Shown: positions 36,038 through 46,005 of the stretch, in pieces
How positions within the stretch are numbered: the first letter of the stretch is position 1
How the letters are laid out: every line of letters starts with the position of its first letter
Assembly (NCBI GenBank): GCA_016592635.1
Contig: AP023240.1
Span: 2,459,630-2,523,629, forward strand
Direction of reading: 5' to 3'
Source: Methyloprofundus sp.
GTDB taxonomy: Bacteria; Pseudomonadota; Gammaproteobacteria; Methylococcales; Methylomonadaceae
DNA length: 64,000 nt
The notes under the pieces: model-generated
The model's input: the letters and a program-made list of their open reading frames with translations, nothing else
Told to the model about the DNA's origin: nothing
Database searches by the model: none
Position numbers and translations under genes: made by a program

Positions 36038-37291
36038 ATGTCCTTTATACTCAAAAACATAAAATATATTCTCATTATCATTGCACTCGCTATTGTCCTC
36101 CCTTCACTAGCCGGCATTAATAATGCAGGACAAAGAACCTTAGTGCAATACCCCAATGGCACCTTAGTTGTCCAATTTGAGCCTGGTATCTACTTGCAAC
36201 TCTTTGGCAGAACCACTGTCTATAATGATGTCATTACCTTTGATTTTGATAAAGCAAAGTCTATTGGCGATGCCAGTATTGACCAATCGGGCATTCCAGT
36301 ACGTTATCAAGACGGTGGTACAGGCACAATTTATGGTAAAGCCCGACTCAACTTACCGAATGATGAACCCACCATGATTACTGCTCATAAAGCCTTTCGC
36401 AGTAATCAGGGTATTGCTCATAAACTCATTAAAACAGTGACTGAAGAAAGCATGAACCTGACCGCAGGCTTGATGACCTCCGAAGAAGCTTATACTGAAA
36501 AAAGAGGCACCTTTACCGAGTGGTCACGTGATCAATTACAAAACGGAAAATATAAAACTGAACTAAAACAAGTTATTCTTTCTGAGGAAGCAACAGGGAA
36601 ACAAGTAGTACGCAATGTACCTGTTATTGCTTTCAATCAACAAGGCTTAGCCGTGCATTTGGATAGCGACCTGAAAACATATGGTGTGAGTGTCTCAGGC
36701 TACCAAATTACCGACTGGAATTTTGAAGCGAAAACTTTAAAACAAATTGCAGCCAAACGTGAAGCAACCATGGCAATTATTACTGCTAAAGCGCAAGCAG
36801 AACAAGCTAAACAGGAAGCTATAACGGCTGAAGAAAAAGGTAAAGCCGCTGTTATCAAAGCAAAATTTGAAAAAGAAGTGGAAAAACAACGTGCGGTTAC
36901 CGATGCAGAAAAGAAAAAAGAAGTGGCCATTATTACTGCGTCACAAAAAGTAGATGTTGCCGAGCAGGAAAAGCTAGAAGCAGAACAAAAGAAATTTTCA
37001 GCCAAAGAATACAAACAAGAACGTATTTTACGTGGTGAGGGTGACGCGGCTTACAAGAGACTCGTAATGAGTGCTGATGGTGCTTTAGCGCAAAAACTGG
37101 AAGCGTGGGTAAAAGTTAACCAAAACTATGCAGCAGCCATCAGCAAACAAAAATGGGTACCTGAAATTCAAATGGCAGGCGATGGAGTTAACTCTGGCAA
37201 TGCAGCTAATGATCTATTAAGTTTATTTTTAGCAAAAACGGCTAAAGATATTAGTTTAGATATGAATATTTCAACCAAGAAAAGAAAATAA
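36038..37291 (+). CDS. SPFH/Band 7 domain protein
   Basis: 417 residues. One N-terminal membrane anchor (residues 9-27), a Band 7/SPFH domain (about 30-240), then a long Ala/Glu/Lys-rich coiled coil (about 240-335, e.g. AKAQAEQAKQEAITAEEKGK) and a short tail. It resembles flotillin- or prohibitin-like scaffolds that organise membrane microdomains or control proteases. Its last 30 codons and the following spacer recur, diverged, at 46296-46420 in front of bcp, which marks it as the left flank of an integrated island. Confidence 0.87.
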   Translation: MSFILKNIKYILIIIALAIVLPSLAGINNAGQRTLVQYPNGTLVVQFEPGIYLQLFGRTTVYNDVITFDFDKAKSIGDASIDQSGIPVRYQDGGTGTIYGKARLNLPNDEPTMITAHKAFRSNQGIAHKLIKTVTEESMNLTAGLMTSEEAYTEKRGTFTEWSRDQLQNGKYKTELKQVILSEEATGKQVVRNVPVIAFNQQGLAVHLDSDLKTYGVSVSGYQITDWNFEAKTLKQIAAKREATMAIITAKAQAEQAKQEAITAEEKGKAAVIKAKFEKEVEKQRAVTDAEKKKEVAIITASQKVDVAEQEKLEAEQKKFSAKEYKQERILRGEGDAAYKRLVMSADGALAQKLEAWVKVNQNYAAAISKQKWVPEIQMAGDGVNSGNAANDLLSLFLAKTAKDISLDMNISTKKRK

Positions 37292-37350
37292 CCTACCCAT
37301 AAATTATAGAAATGCTAATAATACAACAAGATACACCAGATGTTACTTTA
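37195..37350 (+). repeat. Left direct repeat flanking the restriction-modification island (SPFH 3' end + bcp 5' stub)
   Basis: The segment matches 46296-46459. It contains the last codons of the SPFH gene, the spacer, and a stub of bcp (ATGCTAATAATACAACAAG..., from 37314) that loses similarity near 37350, just before the YgjP-like gene. In about 135 aligned bases I count about eight substitutions and one 9-base gap. Conserved blocks include GCTAATGATCTATTAAG and AAGAAAAGAAAATAACCTAC. Confidence 0.88.
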
Positions 37351-37364
37351 TTAGCCTATCTCTG

Positions 37365-38132
37365 TTATTCATTCAAATACAACTCAGCCATATCATCCAA
37401 CCTATCTTTCACCTCTTTCCAATGCGGCATCACCTGAGTTAATAAACGCCAAAAGCACTCACTGTGATTATGTTCGGCGATATGACAAAGCTCATGCAAG
37501 ATAACGTATTCAATACATTCTTTCGGTGCTTTTACTAAATGTGGGTTAAGCAATAAATCTCCTTTAGACGAACAGCTTCCCCATTGCTTTTTCATAGCTA
37601 AAAGGCGCAATGCAGGTCTTCCCTGTACCCAAGTGGTTTTGGCTAAAGCTTTATTTAATTGCTCTTGAAAGATAATCTGCGCACGATGCTGATACCATTG
37701 GTTAAGCAATGCTTTGACTTGTTGCGTTTTTTTATCATTATCCGCACGTAAAACAACCGATAACTTCCCTCGTAATAGCTTCACACTAGAACTGGCATCA
37801 ATATCAATGATGACCTTTAAGACATACCTACGCCCAAGGTAAAATTGGGTTTCACCACTGATATATTGACGCGCTAAGACGTATTCATGCTGAGATCGAA
37901 AATCATGAATATGTTGCCAAATCCAACGTGCTTGTTTAATGATGGCATTTTGAATACTTTCATAACTAGCATCAAGGGGAGCTGTAGCGACTACTTTTTG
38001 ATTAGGATGCACCCTAATCGTGACTTTACGGGATTTTTTCGTCACTGTGTGGCGTAACACCTCATAATGAATAATTTCATCCCCGTAAACAAACAAACCT
38101 TGCTCTGGACTTATGCTTGCTTGTGAACTCAT
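37365..38132 (-). CDS. YgjP-like zinc metallopeptidase (M48/DUF45)
   Basis: 255 residues. The zinc site VILHELCHIAEHNHSECFW carries the HExxH motif and the downstream Glu region; KKQWGSCSSKGDLLLN is the family block before it. YgjP/DUF45 genes often travel with type I restriction operons, as here. Its ATG overlaps the stop of the hsdR 3' part (ATGA). The substrate is unknown. Its stop lies just inside the left island boundary. Confidence 0.9.
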   Translation of the reverse strand: MSSQASISPEQGLFVYGDEIIHYEVLRHTVTKKSRKVTIRVHPNQKVVATAPLDASYESIQNAIIKQARWIWQHIHDFRSQHEYVLARQYISGETQFYLGRRYVLKVIIDIDASSSVKLLRGKLSVVLRADNDKKTQQVKALLNQWYQHRAQIIFQEQLNKALAKTTWVQGRPALRLLAMKKQWGSCSSKGDLLLNPHLVKAPKECIEYVILHELCHIAEHNHSECFWRLLTQVMPHWKEVKDRLDDMAELYLNE

Positions 38133-39049
38133 GTGCGCGCAAGCCCTAAACGTGTGATTTGTAATAGCTCTTCAATAAAGCGTTGTGCTTGCTCAATACC
38201 TAAATCAGCAAATAACATCGGTAGTAATTTCATACTAATACTATTTTCGATTTCCGCTGGGTTAATCGAATATTCAGAGACGGCTGTTTTAACCACACGA
38301 TCAATCTCAAAAGCATAGTGGGTTAATTTATCATCATCTAACTCAGAACCCGCGAGTAAGTCAGTATCAAACAAATGTTTAAATAACCCAAAATAAGCTT
38401 GTGCATGTTTATTATCGTCAAAAGCAGGCGGCATGCCAGCTACCTTGCGTGCTTTTACTTCCTGTTCAAACTGCGCAAATAAAATATAGTGTTTTACAGG
38501 GGCATCAAACATCGCTTTCGTTTCAGCAATGGCCTTTTTTAACAGCTTGGAAAAATATTCTTGCGCATAAGGATGATCCGCCAAGTCTTGCTGGATCATC
38601 TTGGTAATTCGCCCCGTAATTTTATCGGTCTGATTGCGCGCTTCATCATCCGTTAAGTTTTCGGGTTTAACATCTTTGCCTAGATTACCCACCAAATAAG
38701 CACCTTCCGCCTCTTTGATTTCGACACCACCGATATGCTTATCCAATAACTGACGAATACCGTCTTCATATTCATCATAATTAATGGTTTCATTAGCATC
38801 TTCACGCACCTGTTTGCGTAAATCGACAAACATTTTTAACGTCTTTTTATAATGCTCGCGTTTGCTTGCAAAGCTCTTATCATCAAAATAACTTGCTGAT
38901 TGCAAAGCGACTTTCATGCAATTAGCAAATGCAGTGAGTGCAGTATAAAAGTCATCACGATTTTTCAAATGCGTATCCACCCATTGGCCTTGTATTTCCT
39001 GGACTTTAGGGCTTAAGGCCTGACGCAAAGCAGCAGGGTCTTGTTTATT
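38129..39049 (-). pseudogene. hsdR: hsdR, 3' part (C-terminal domain) separated by an inserted element
   Basis: About 306 codons in frame from the left edge of the inserted element; it starts NKQDPAALRQALSPK and continues with the helical C-terminal domain of type I restriction subunits that contacts the methyltransferase. There is no ribosome-binding site or ATG at its beginning; a TTG at 39028 is the first possible start. Joining it to the 5' part at the target duplication restores the continuous order ...AVQN-KQDPAAL.... It may persist only because the downstream YgjP-like gene is coupled to it. Confidence 0.85.
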
Positions 39050-39298
39050 GTTTCAGTCGTTAGTAAAAACTATGCACTTTAGTGCAAGACTTTTAGTAAA
39101 ACTCTCATTTATGAGGTTTGTTTTAGTTTAAGTTTAAAAGAAAATTATGAGCCTAATAAAGGTTAACAACTTATCGGTTAGGTATGAAGCAGAGGTTATT
39201 ATTCAACTGTAGGTTTGCCACATGTTTTTCTTTAGTCGGCTTTAGCCGATTAACGACTTTCAGTCGTAAGTCAAACTATGGATCTTTTAGTCCATAGT
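39050..39298. mobile_element. 249-bp non-autonomous element built of mini-hairpins, inserted in hsdR
   Basis: The element is flanked by TTGTTTATT (39041-39049) and TTGTTGATT (39299-39307), a 9-bp target duplication with one change. It has no coding capacity. It is a chain of short perfect palindromes with A-rich or TAA-type loops: GCACTTTAGTGC, CTCATTTATGAG, CGGCTTTAGCCG, ACGACTTTCAGTCGT and AAACTATGGA...TCCATAGTTT. CATAGTTT/AAACTATG copies lie near both ends. This is a MITE-like structure; its helper transposase is not in the window. Confidence 0.78.
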
Positions 39299-41665
39299 TT
39301 GTTGATTTTGAACAGCTGAAAAATTCGCCCATAAGGCATCATATAAGCTAGGTAATTTTTTATATTCCGTATCCATACGGTGATACAAGCCCTGCAAGTC
39401 AGCCACATCAAAGCCACCTTGAGTGCGTTCAGCCAAATCCTGATATTTTTCAATGGTGATATCGAGTTCTTTTAAAATACCACGATAATCAATTAAATAA
39501 CCAAATTGCTTATGTTTATGCAAACGATTGACCCGTGCAATCGCCTGAATTAAATTATGCCCTTTGAGTGGCTTATCGATATATAACACGGTATTTCTAG
39601 GTTCATCAAAGCCCGTCAGCAACTTATCGACCACAATCATAATATCAGGACCTTCATCACGACTAAATGCATCAATAATGCCTTGTGTGTATTTCTTCTC
39701 ATCTGCATTGCCGACATTTTTTTGCCACCATGTTTGCACAATGTCTTTGCTTTCTTGGTCCACTGCTTCGTGACCTTCACGCGTATCAGGCGGCGACATC
39801 GCCACCACCGAACTCACTTTACCGATATTATCTAAAGCCAACTTATAACGAATAGCAGACGCTTTTGAATCACAGGCTAATTGACCTCTTAAGCCTTGTT
39901 GCTTAAAGTTTTGAAAGTGATCGGATATATCATGAGCAATCAGCTCAATACGGCCTTCCGTCTGATAGATTTGCCCTTTTTGCGAGAACTTACGTTTTAA
40001 ATCACCTTGTTGCTGTTCGGTGAGTTTTTCTGTCATACGTTCAAACCAGGCATCAATGGCTTTATCATTGGCATTCAAATCAGGGACGCGTTCTTCATAC
40101 AACAAGGGGGTGACCATTTCATCTTCCACCGCTTGCTGCATCGTATACGAATGAATAATCGAGCCAAACTTATCCTGTGTTTTATCCTCTTTCAGTAAAG
40201 GCGTACCTGTAAAGGCAATAAACGCGGCATTAGGTAACATTTGCTGCATACGGATATTATTTTCACCATTCTGGCTACGATGCCCCTCATCCACTAGAAC
40301 TAAAATATTAGGGCTATCATTTTTACAAATATCGTATTTAATCGCCGAGCCAAATTTATTAATAATCGAAAAAATAACCCGCTCATTACCCTTACCGATT
40401 TGTTCCGCTAAACGCGTCCCTGACGTTGCTATTGCATCGTGTTTGTCACGACTACTTAAGACACCGCCTGAAGCAAAAGTTCGGCTGAGCTGGCCCTCTA
40501 AATCCACACGATCCGTGACAATCACTATGCGGCACTGACTTAACGCCTCCAGCCAAATTAACGCTTTGGATAAAAACACCATGGTAAAAGACTTACCACT
40601 GCCTGTGGTATGCCAAATCACACCGCCATGACGCGCACCGTATTGATCAAAGGTCGTGATTCGCTTGATTAAAGCCTTAATGCCAAAAAACTGCTGATAA
40701 CGCGCGACTATTTTGCCCGCTTTTTTATCGAAAATAGTAAACAGGCGAGCCATGTCTAATAAACGATCAGGGCGCAATAAACTCACCAATAAACGGTCTT
40801 GATCCGTTACCGCTAATTCACCACCTGCTAGCATAGCCTCATACTCTGAGCGTACAGATGCAGGACGATGCTCAAACACGGCGTTTAGTTGCTCAGGCTT
40901 TAAAGACTGATTCTTTAAACGCACATAGTCTATTTCAGGAATGAGTTCCTCTTTCCAGTTTGCCCAAAATTTATCAGATGTGCCACAAGTGGCATATAAA
41001 CCCTCATGGCCATTAATTGATAATAATAACTGACTGTAGGCAAACAAATGCGGGATTTCCGTTTGCCCTTGATTGCGAATATGTTGCGAAATACCCGACT
41101 GTAAAGTGGATTTGCCTTGTTGCGCTGAATCAGGACGTTTCGCCTCAATCACCACCCATGGCAACCCATTGACAAAACAGACAATATCAGGAATTCGATT
41201 GCCTGTCGCTTGGCTATTTTCCACCACCATTTCTTCCGTTACATGGTGAGCGTTATTGTTAATATTTTGCCAATCAATCAATTGTATAGTCGGAGTGGCT
41301 TTTTTACCCTCAATAAACTCAGTCACACTAACACCATAGATCATGGCGTTATACAATTGCTCATTTGCCCCTTGTAGCCCTTCATTCAAGGCAGGATTGA
41401 GTTCATGAATGATTTTATCCATAGAGGCATCAGATAACGCATATTGCTGACCTGCAAAAGGAAAGCGTTGTTGACTTAAAAACTCACGCAGTACCGACAC
41501 CAGCATCACTTGGCGATGCTGCTCGCAGGTATTATTACCACGCAGTGCCGCGCATTGCTTAGGTGAAATAAATTGATAACCTAACGTACTTAATAGTGTT
41601 AAGGCGGGAATTTTGGCGCTGAATTCTTCTTGAAAATTGGCTACTGGTTGTGTCATATCATTCAT
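39287..41665 (-). pseudogene. hsdR: hsdR, 5' part: type I restriction nuclease/translocase subunit, interrupted
   Basis: About 789 residues (ATG at 41665 or 41656, overlapping the DUF1016 stop). The N-terminal nuclease domain holds the PD-(D/E)xK residues (RIPDIVCFVNGLPWVVIEAKRP). The helicase core has Walker A (WHTTGSGKSFTMVFL), DEGH box (LVLVDEGHRSQNG), FTGTPLL and motif VI-like LIQAIARVNRLHK. Translation runs into the inserted element and stops at 39287, losing the C-terminal domain. The product would lack the region needed to join HsdM2S, so restriction is probably abolished. Confidence 0.88.
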
Positions 41666-42671
41666 CCCCCAACAACAATTGTCGCTCACGCTCCAGCTCT
41701 CTACGTAATTCTTCTTCCGTCGGCAAATACGGTAAATATTTAGAGGCAAACAGCTGTTTTCCATCAGCTAACACCGAATACTTCGCCACCGCTTCACTTT
41801 TTTCACTACACAAGATTAAGCCAATGCTCGGATTATCATCTGATTCTTTTTTTAGTTGATCGTACATGCGCACATAAGTATCCATTTGCCCGACATCCTG
41901 ATGATTCAGTTTGCCGATTTTTAAATCAATCAGCAGAAAACATTTCAGCTTGAAGTTATAAAACACCAAATCGATATAGAAATCCTGATCTTCGGTGCTG
42001 ATGCGTTGTTGACGTTCGACAAACGCAAAGCCTTTGCCTAGCTCTAATAAGAACTTTTGCAAATTATCAATCAAGCCTTGCTCAACATTGCTTTCGATTA
42101 AGCTTTGATGTGGGAGATTTAAAAAATCGAAAATATACGGATCACGTAAATAGTCTTTATGGCTAACCGCCAACTCAGAGGTTTTAGCCTGCGCTTCTTG
42201 TTCCACAGGGGCTTTATCCTGACTGGATAACAAGCGTTCATAATACAAGGAACTGATTTGCCGCCCTAATGCGCGAGCTGACCAGCTGTGGCTAATGGCT
42301 TCTTCTAAATACCATTGCCGCGCTTGTGTATTATCAATACGAATTAATGCGCGATAATGTGACCAACTCAAATTGGTACACACTGTGTTCCAAATTGGGA
42401 AAACCAGATAAAACGCGCGCATATTGCGTAAATTACGCGCATCAAAACCTTTACCAAATTCAGCTGTCAATTTATTCGATAACTGTTGCAGCACTTGTTT
42501 ACCATACGCTGCACGTTCATTGCCTTGCTGCTCATCTTCGACAATTAAACACCCTACTTGCCAATAGGTCTGCACCATTGCACTGTTAATATTTTGTTGC
42601 AGGTGTTCGCAGCTTTGTTGTAATAAAGCACGCAGTTGGTTAAGTAACTGAGGAGTTAAAGTTTTATTCAT
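41658..42671 (-). CDS. PD-(D/E)xK nuclease, DUF1016 (YhcG-like)
   Basis: 337 residues. The N-terminal helical DUF1016_N region (LRNMRAFYLVFPIWN; LSWSHYRALIRIDN) is followed by the nuclease domain (FAFVERQQRISTEDQDFYIDLVFYN and CFLLIDLKIGKLNHQDVGQMDTYV). YhcG-like proteins are regular passengers of type I restriction loci and are thought to be nucleases. It overlaps the DUF559 gene upstream by eight bases and hsdR downstream by a few, so the cluster is translationally coupled. Confidence 0.9.
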   Translation of the reverse strand: MNKTLTPQLLNQLRALLQQSCEHLQQNINSAMVQTYWQVGCLIVEDEQQGNERAAYGKQVLQQLSNKLTAEFGKGFDARNLRNMRAFYLVFPIWNTVCTNLSWSHYRALIRIDNTQARQWYLEEAISHSWSARALGRQISSLYYERLLSSQDKAPVEQEAQAKTSELAVSHKDYLRDPYIFDFLNLPHQSLIESNVEQGLIDNLQKFLLELGKGFAFVERQQRISTEDQDFYIDLVFYNFKLKCFLLIDLKIGKLNHQDVGQMDTYVRMYDQLKKESDDNPSIGLILCSEKSEAVAKYSVLADGKQLFASKYLPYLPTEEELRRELERERQLLLGDE

Positions 42672-43326
42672 TCTTTTTCTCCGCTTTCTTGGTCATTAAC
42701 CCCCTCCCAACCTCCCCCTTCTCAGAGGGAGGGGCTAAAGACGTTGAAGTGGCTGAGCTTTTATCTTTAACTCCCTCCCCTGATAAGGGGAGGGCTGGGG
42801 AGGGGTTGCTTTTAATAGCACCAGTATTTAAACAGACTAACACCTGACTTAATACGCCCTCTTTATTTTGCATAATCTCAAGATTACTAAAGCGCATCAC
42901 TTTAAACCCTTTAGACATTAAAAACTGCGTGCGCTTTATATCATAAGCGACCGCTTCAGGCGTGTAATGGCTATCCCCATCTAACTCAACAATAAGCGCC
43001 TGTTCGGTGCAATAAAAATCAACAATATACTGGCCAATACCGTGTTGACGACGAAATTTGCAACCTAATTGTTTACCGCGCACCCATGACCAAAAGCGTT
43101 TTTCTGGCTCAGTTGGGTTTTTGCGATTTTGGCGGCGGTTGTTGATTTGAGGTTTTAAGTTGTGCAGTCTGGTTTTATTGGATAACCCCCTCCCAGCCTC
43201 CCCCTTCTCAGGGGGAGGAGCTAAAGGCGGTGCTGTATTAGCGTCTGTTTGTGGGCGAGTAGCTGCATTTTTATCTTTAGCCCCCTCCCCTGATAAGGGG
43301 AGGGTTGGGGTGGGGTTGCTCTTCAT
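42664..43326 (-). CDS. DUF559-domain endonuclease-like protein with repeat-encoded flanks
   Basis: 220 residues. The central DUF559 domain (about 65-165: EKRFWSWVRGKQLGCKFRRQ, IGQYIVDFYCTEQALIVELDG, GFKVMRFSNLEIMQN) is a Vsr/PD-(D/E)xK-like nuclease fold. Both sides consist of translated GC-rich palindromic repeats: NPTPTLPLSGEGAKDK and LAPPPEKGEAGRGL before it, and nearly the same pair after it. The ATG overlaps the hsdS stop and the stop overlaps the DUF1016 start. The gene therefore looks like a repeat-flanked cassette domesticated into the operon. Confidence 0.85.
   Translation of the reverse strand: MKSNPTPTLPLSGEGAKDKNAATRPQTDANTAPPLAPPPEKGEAGRGLSNKTRLHNLKPQINNRRQNRKNPTEPEKRFWSWVRGKQLGCKFRRQHGIGQYIVDFYCTEQALIVELDGDSHYTPEAVAYDIKRTQFLMSKGFKVMRFSNLEIMQNKEGVLSQVLVCLNTGAIKSNPSPALPLSGEGVKDKSSATSTSLAPPSEKGEVGRGLMTKKAEKKNE
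42698..42808. repeat. Palindromic repeat pair at the 3' end of the DUF559 gene
   Basis: Two GC-rich units (42698-42740, ACCCCCTCCCAACCTCCCCC...GAGGGAGGGGC; 42766-42808, CTCCCTCCCCTGATAAGGGG...) match the pair at the 5' end in order and orientation. Both are translated in frame as part of the protein. Confidence 0.85.
43183..43319. repeat. Palindromic repeat pair at the 5' end of the DUF559 gene
   Basis: Units at 43183-43225 (AACCCCCTCCCAGCCTCCCC...GGGGGAGGAGC) and 43275-43319 (CCCCCTCCCCTGATAAGGGG...) repeat the arrangement at 42698-42808. Together the two pairs bracket the nuclease domain as about 110-135-bp direct copies. Confidence 0.85.
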
Positions 43327-44495
43327 ACATTCACCCGCCGTTTCCCTGTTAACAGTTGCTGCATCAGCGCTTTTTTCTCTTGTTTTAGGTAGTTACATTT
43401 TTGTTGTAAGGTGTCGATTTCTTGATCGGCAACAATGAGGATGGAGGCGATTTTTTGTTGTTCATTTTGAGATGAAGGAATATTAATATGCAATGATTTA
43501 ATATCATGACTATTAACAGCTTCAAAAGTACTTCCTTGAGATAGCCGCTCCCATTTAGGCTCAAAATATAATAACCACTGGTATAAAAATTCGTGAGAAT
43601 AACCATTTTTTGCTTTTATAGAGGAAATTCCTCGCCCTATACGAGCATTATGCTTAGATATTGCAACTGTCCCAACTGGCGCTCTGACACTAAGTAAAAT
43701 ATCCCCAATAAAACATTCCTTAGTAACTTGTGATGTAAAAATTCTGGGACAAGATCTACGATTTTTTATATCGGCATTACCCTGAATTAAAGGCAAACCA
43801 GTACCTGTTTCATTATAATCAGCTGATTTAGGGGATGAACCCATGATAATAATGGCAACTTGAGAAAGCTTGGCTATTTCCCACTCCCCCTTAAACCCAG
43901 CAAAGCGTTTTTTACCTGTGAGCAATTGCTGCATCAAGGATTTTTTCTGCTGTTGGCTGTTGGCAACCAGGGCTTCAGTGGCACTAATCGCTTTGTCCCA
44001 TGTGCTAAAGATTTGAGCGATTTTGCGTTGTTCTTGAAGAGGTGGAGCTTTAATAGGTAATTTTAATAATTTTTCACGGGTTAAATGAGCAATGCTGGTG
44101 CGCGTAGTAAAGTCATCTAATAATTTGGTTTCCGCAATAAATTTCATATAATTTTGAAAATATTCAGGAAAAATTGTCCCTTTCGACCTTAGTCGGTGAA
44201 GAGCTTTCTGATAAAAAATATCTTTTTCCCCTGAATCCCATATTGCACAGCGTCCAACTTCACCACCCTCGCACATAAGTATATCCCCATCAAGGATAGT
44301 GAACTTTTCTTTCTCCCTATCATTAAAGAACATGCGTTTTAACTCTGAAAGTTCAAAATATCCCCATTTGACATTCGTATTACCAAGATATTGAAGCTGA
44401 GGGAACTGTTCTTTAGCTACTTTATTCAGCATTTTTCCTAACTGAACATCAAAAACATTTCCTACAAATTCCATCGTCCACCCACTAGGAACCAT
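43323..44495 (-). CDS. hsdS: Type I restriction-modification specificity subunit
   Basis: 390 residues with two target-recognition domains separated by conserved helical spacers. Each half ends in the same pattern: PLQEQRKIAQIFSTWDKAI..LVANSQQQKKSLMQQLLTGKKR and SQNEQQKIASILIVADQEI..LKQEKKALMQQLLTGKRR. It selects the bipartite DNA target for the HsdM2S complex. It overlaps hsdM by 11 bases. The target sequence cannot be read from the protein. Confidence 0.93.
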   Translation of the reverse strand: MVPSGWTMEFVGNVFDVQLGKMLNKVAKEQFPQLQYLGNTNVKWGYFELSELKRMFFNDREKEKFTILDGDILMCEGGEVGRCAIWDSGEKDIFYQKALHRLRSKGTIFPEYFQNYMKFIAETKLLDDFTTRTSIAHLTREKLLKLPIKAPPLQEQRKIAQIFSTWDKAISATEALVANSQQQKKSLMQQLLTGKKRFAGFKGEWEIAKLSQVAIIIMGSSPKSADYNETGTGLPLIQGNADIKNRRSCPRIFTSQVTKECFIGDILLSVRAPVGTVAISKHNARIGRGISSIKAKNGYSHEFLYQWLLYFEPKWERLSQGSTFEAVNSHDIKSLHINIPSSQNEQQKIASILIVADQEIDTLQQKCNYLKQEKKALMQQLLTGKRRVNV

Positions 44496-46005
44496 AACCC
44501 AGCTCCTCCAAATACCCCGCCATTTCCACTTCCAAATCTGCCAACTGCTTTTGCAAACCTAAACGCTCGCTACGTATCGCCATTAAATCCAGTTCGGCTT
44601 CTTCCTCAAAGGTATCCACATAACGCGGAATATTCAAATTAAAGTCATTTTCTTTAATTTCTTCTAAGCTGGCGAGATAGGCGTATTTATCTACGTTTTC
44701 GCGGGCTTTATAAGTATCAAGAATCTGCTGAATATGTTCAGCGGTGAGCATATTCTGATTTTTACCTGATTTAAACGCACGACTGGCATCAATAAATAAT
44801 ACCTTGTCATCTTGTTTGTGCTTTTTGAATAGCAAAATAGCCGCAGGAATGCCTGTGCCGAAAAACAACTTTTCAGGCAGGCCAATCACGGTATCCAGTA
44901 GGTTTTCTTCAATCAATTGCTGGCGAATTTTTCCTTCGGATGAACCGCGAAATAACACCCCATGCGGTACGACTACGCCCATACGCCCTGCTTCTGGTTT
45001 GAGCGTTTCAATCATGTGGCTGATAAAGGCATAATCGCCTTTGGTTCTCGGTGGAATGCCGCGACGGAAACGTCCGTAATGATCATTGCCTGCATCTTCA
45101 TGCCCCCATTTATCCAAAGAAAATAGCGGATTGGCGGTCACAATATCAAAATGCAATAAACCTGTACCGCTGGCATCTTTTAATAAAGGGTTGCGAATGG
45201 TATCGCCCCACTCAATACGGTGATTATCTTCACCATGCAAAAACATATTCATTTTTGCCAATGACCAGGTAGAACCGATGGATTCTTGGCCGAACAACGC
45301 ATATTTTTTTGAGCCATTAAAATTTTCGCGAATTTTGCGCCCACATTTCATTAATAACGAGGCAGATCCACAGGCAGGATCACAAATTTCATCGCCTTCT
45401 TGCGGTTCTAATAGCGTGGCTAATAAGCCAGAGACTTCAGGTGGCGTATAAAATTCGCCCGCCATGCGCCCACTACCCGCAGCAAAGTGTTTAATCAGGT
45501 ATTCGTAGGCATTACCAATAACATCTAAGGTACCGACGCGGCTCAGACGCAAGTTTAAAATATCTTTGCCAAAGTCTTCTAACAGGTGACGTAACAAATC
45601 GTTTTTTTGCTTTTCTGCACCGAGGTTATTGGTATTAAAACTGATGTCCTGAAAGACATTTTTTAGTTTTGCCCCGTTGGCTTCTTCTAGTGCATGTAAA
45701 GCCATGTCGATGCGCTGTCCATTGCCCGCTTCATGACGTTGCTCATATAAGTCCCAGAAACTGGCCCCTTTAGGTAAGACAAAGCGCTGCTTCGCCATCA
45801 TGGCATTAATCAAATCAGGCTGCTCGCCAAATTGCTCGACTAATTTGTCATATTCATCTTGATACACATCGGAGATGTATTTTAAGAACAACATAGTAAG
45901 AATAAAGTCTTTATAAATATCGGGGCTAACGGTGCCGCGAAAGGTATCACAGGCATTCCAAACCGCTTTATTAATATCGTCCTGATTGATTTGACTAGTG
46001 GGCAT
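44485..46005 (-). CDS. hsdM: Type I restriction-modification DNA methyltransferase subunit, with altered catalytic motifs
   Basis: 506 residues with the N-terminal HsdM helical domain and an N6-adenine methyltransferase domain. The SAM-binding motif I reads DPACGSASLL, where the family normally has CGSGS, and catalytic motif IV reads TANPLFSLDKWG, where NPPF is expected (codon CTA instead of a proline codon, a single transition from CCA). The remaining body is complete, including the C-terminal coiled coil. Reduced or lost methylation is likely, though not certain. It is the first gene of the operon. Confidence 0.92.
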   Translation of the reverse strand: MPTSQINQDDINKAVWNACDTFRGTVSPDIYKDFILTMLFLKYISDVYQDEYDKLVEQFGEQPDLINAMMAKQRFVLPKGASFWDLYEQRHEAGNGQRIDMALHALEEANGAKLKNVFQDISFNTNNLGAEKQKNDLLRHLLEDFGKDILNLRLSRVGTLDVIGNAYEYLIKHFAAGSGRMAGEFYTPPEVSGLLATLLEPQEGDEICDPACGSASLLMKCGRKIRENFNGSKKYALFGQESIGSTWSLAKMNMFLHGEDNHRIEWGDTIRNPLLKDASGTGLLHFDIVTANPLFSLDKWGHEDAGNDHYGRFRRGIPPRTKGDYAFISHMIETLKPEAGRMGVVVPHGVLFRGSSEGKIRQQLIEENLLDTVIGLPEKLFFGTGIPAAILLFKKHKQDDKVLFIDASRAFKSGKNQNMLTAEHIQQILDTYKARENVDKYAYLASLEEIKENDFNLNIPRYVDTFEEEAELDLMAIRSERLGLQKQLADLEVEMAGYLEELGYGS

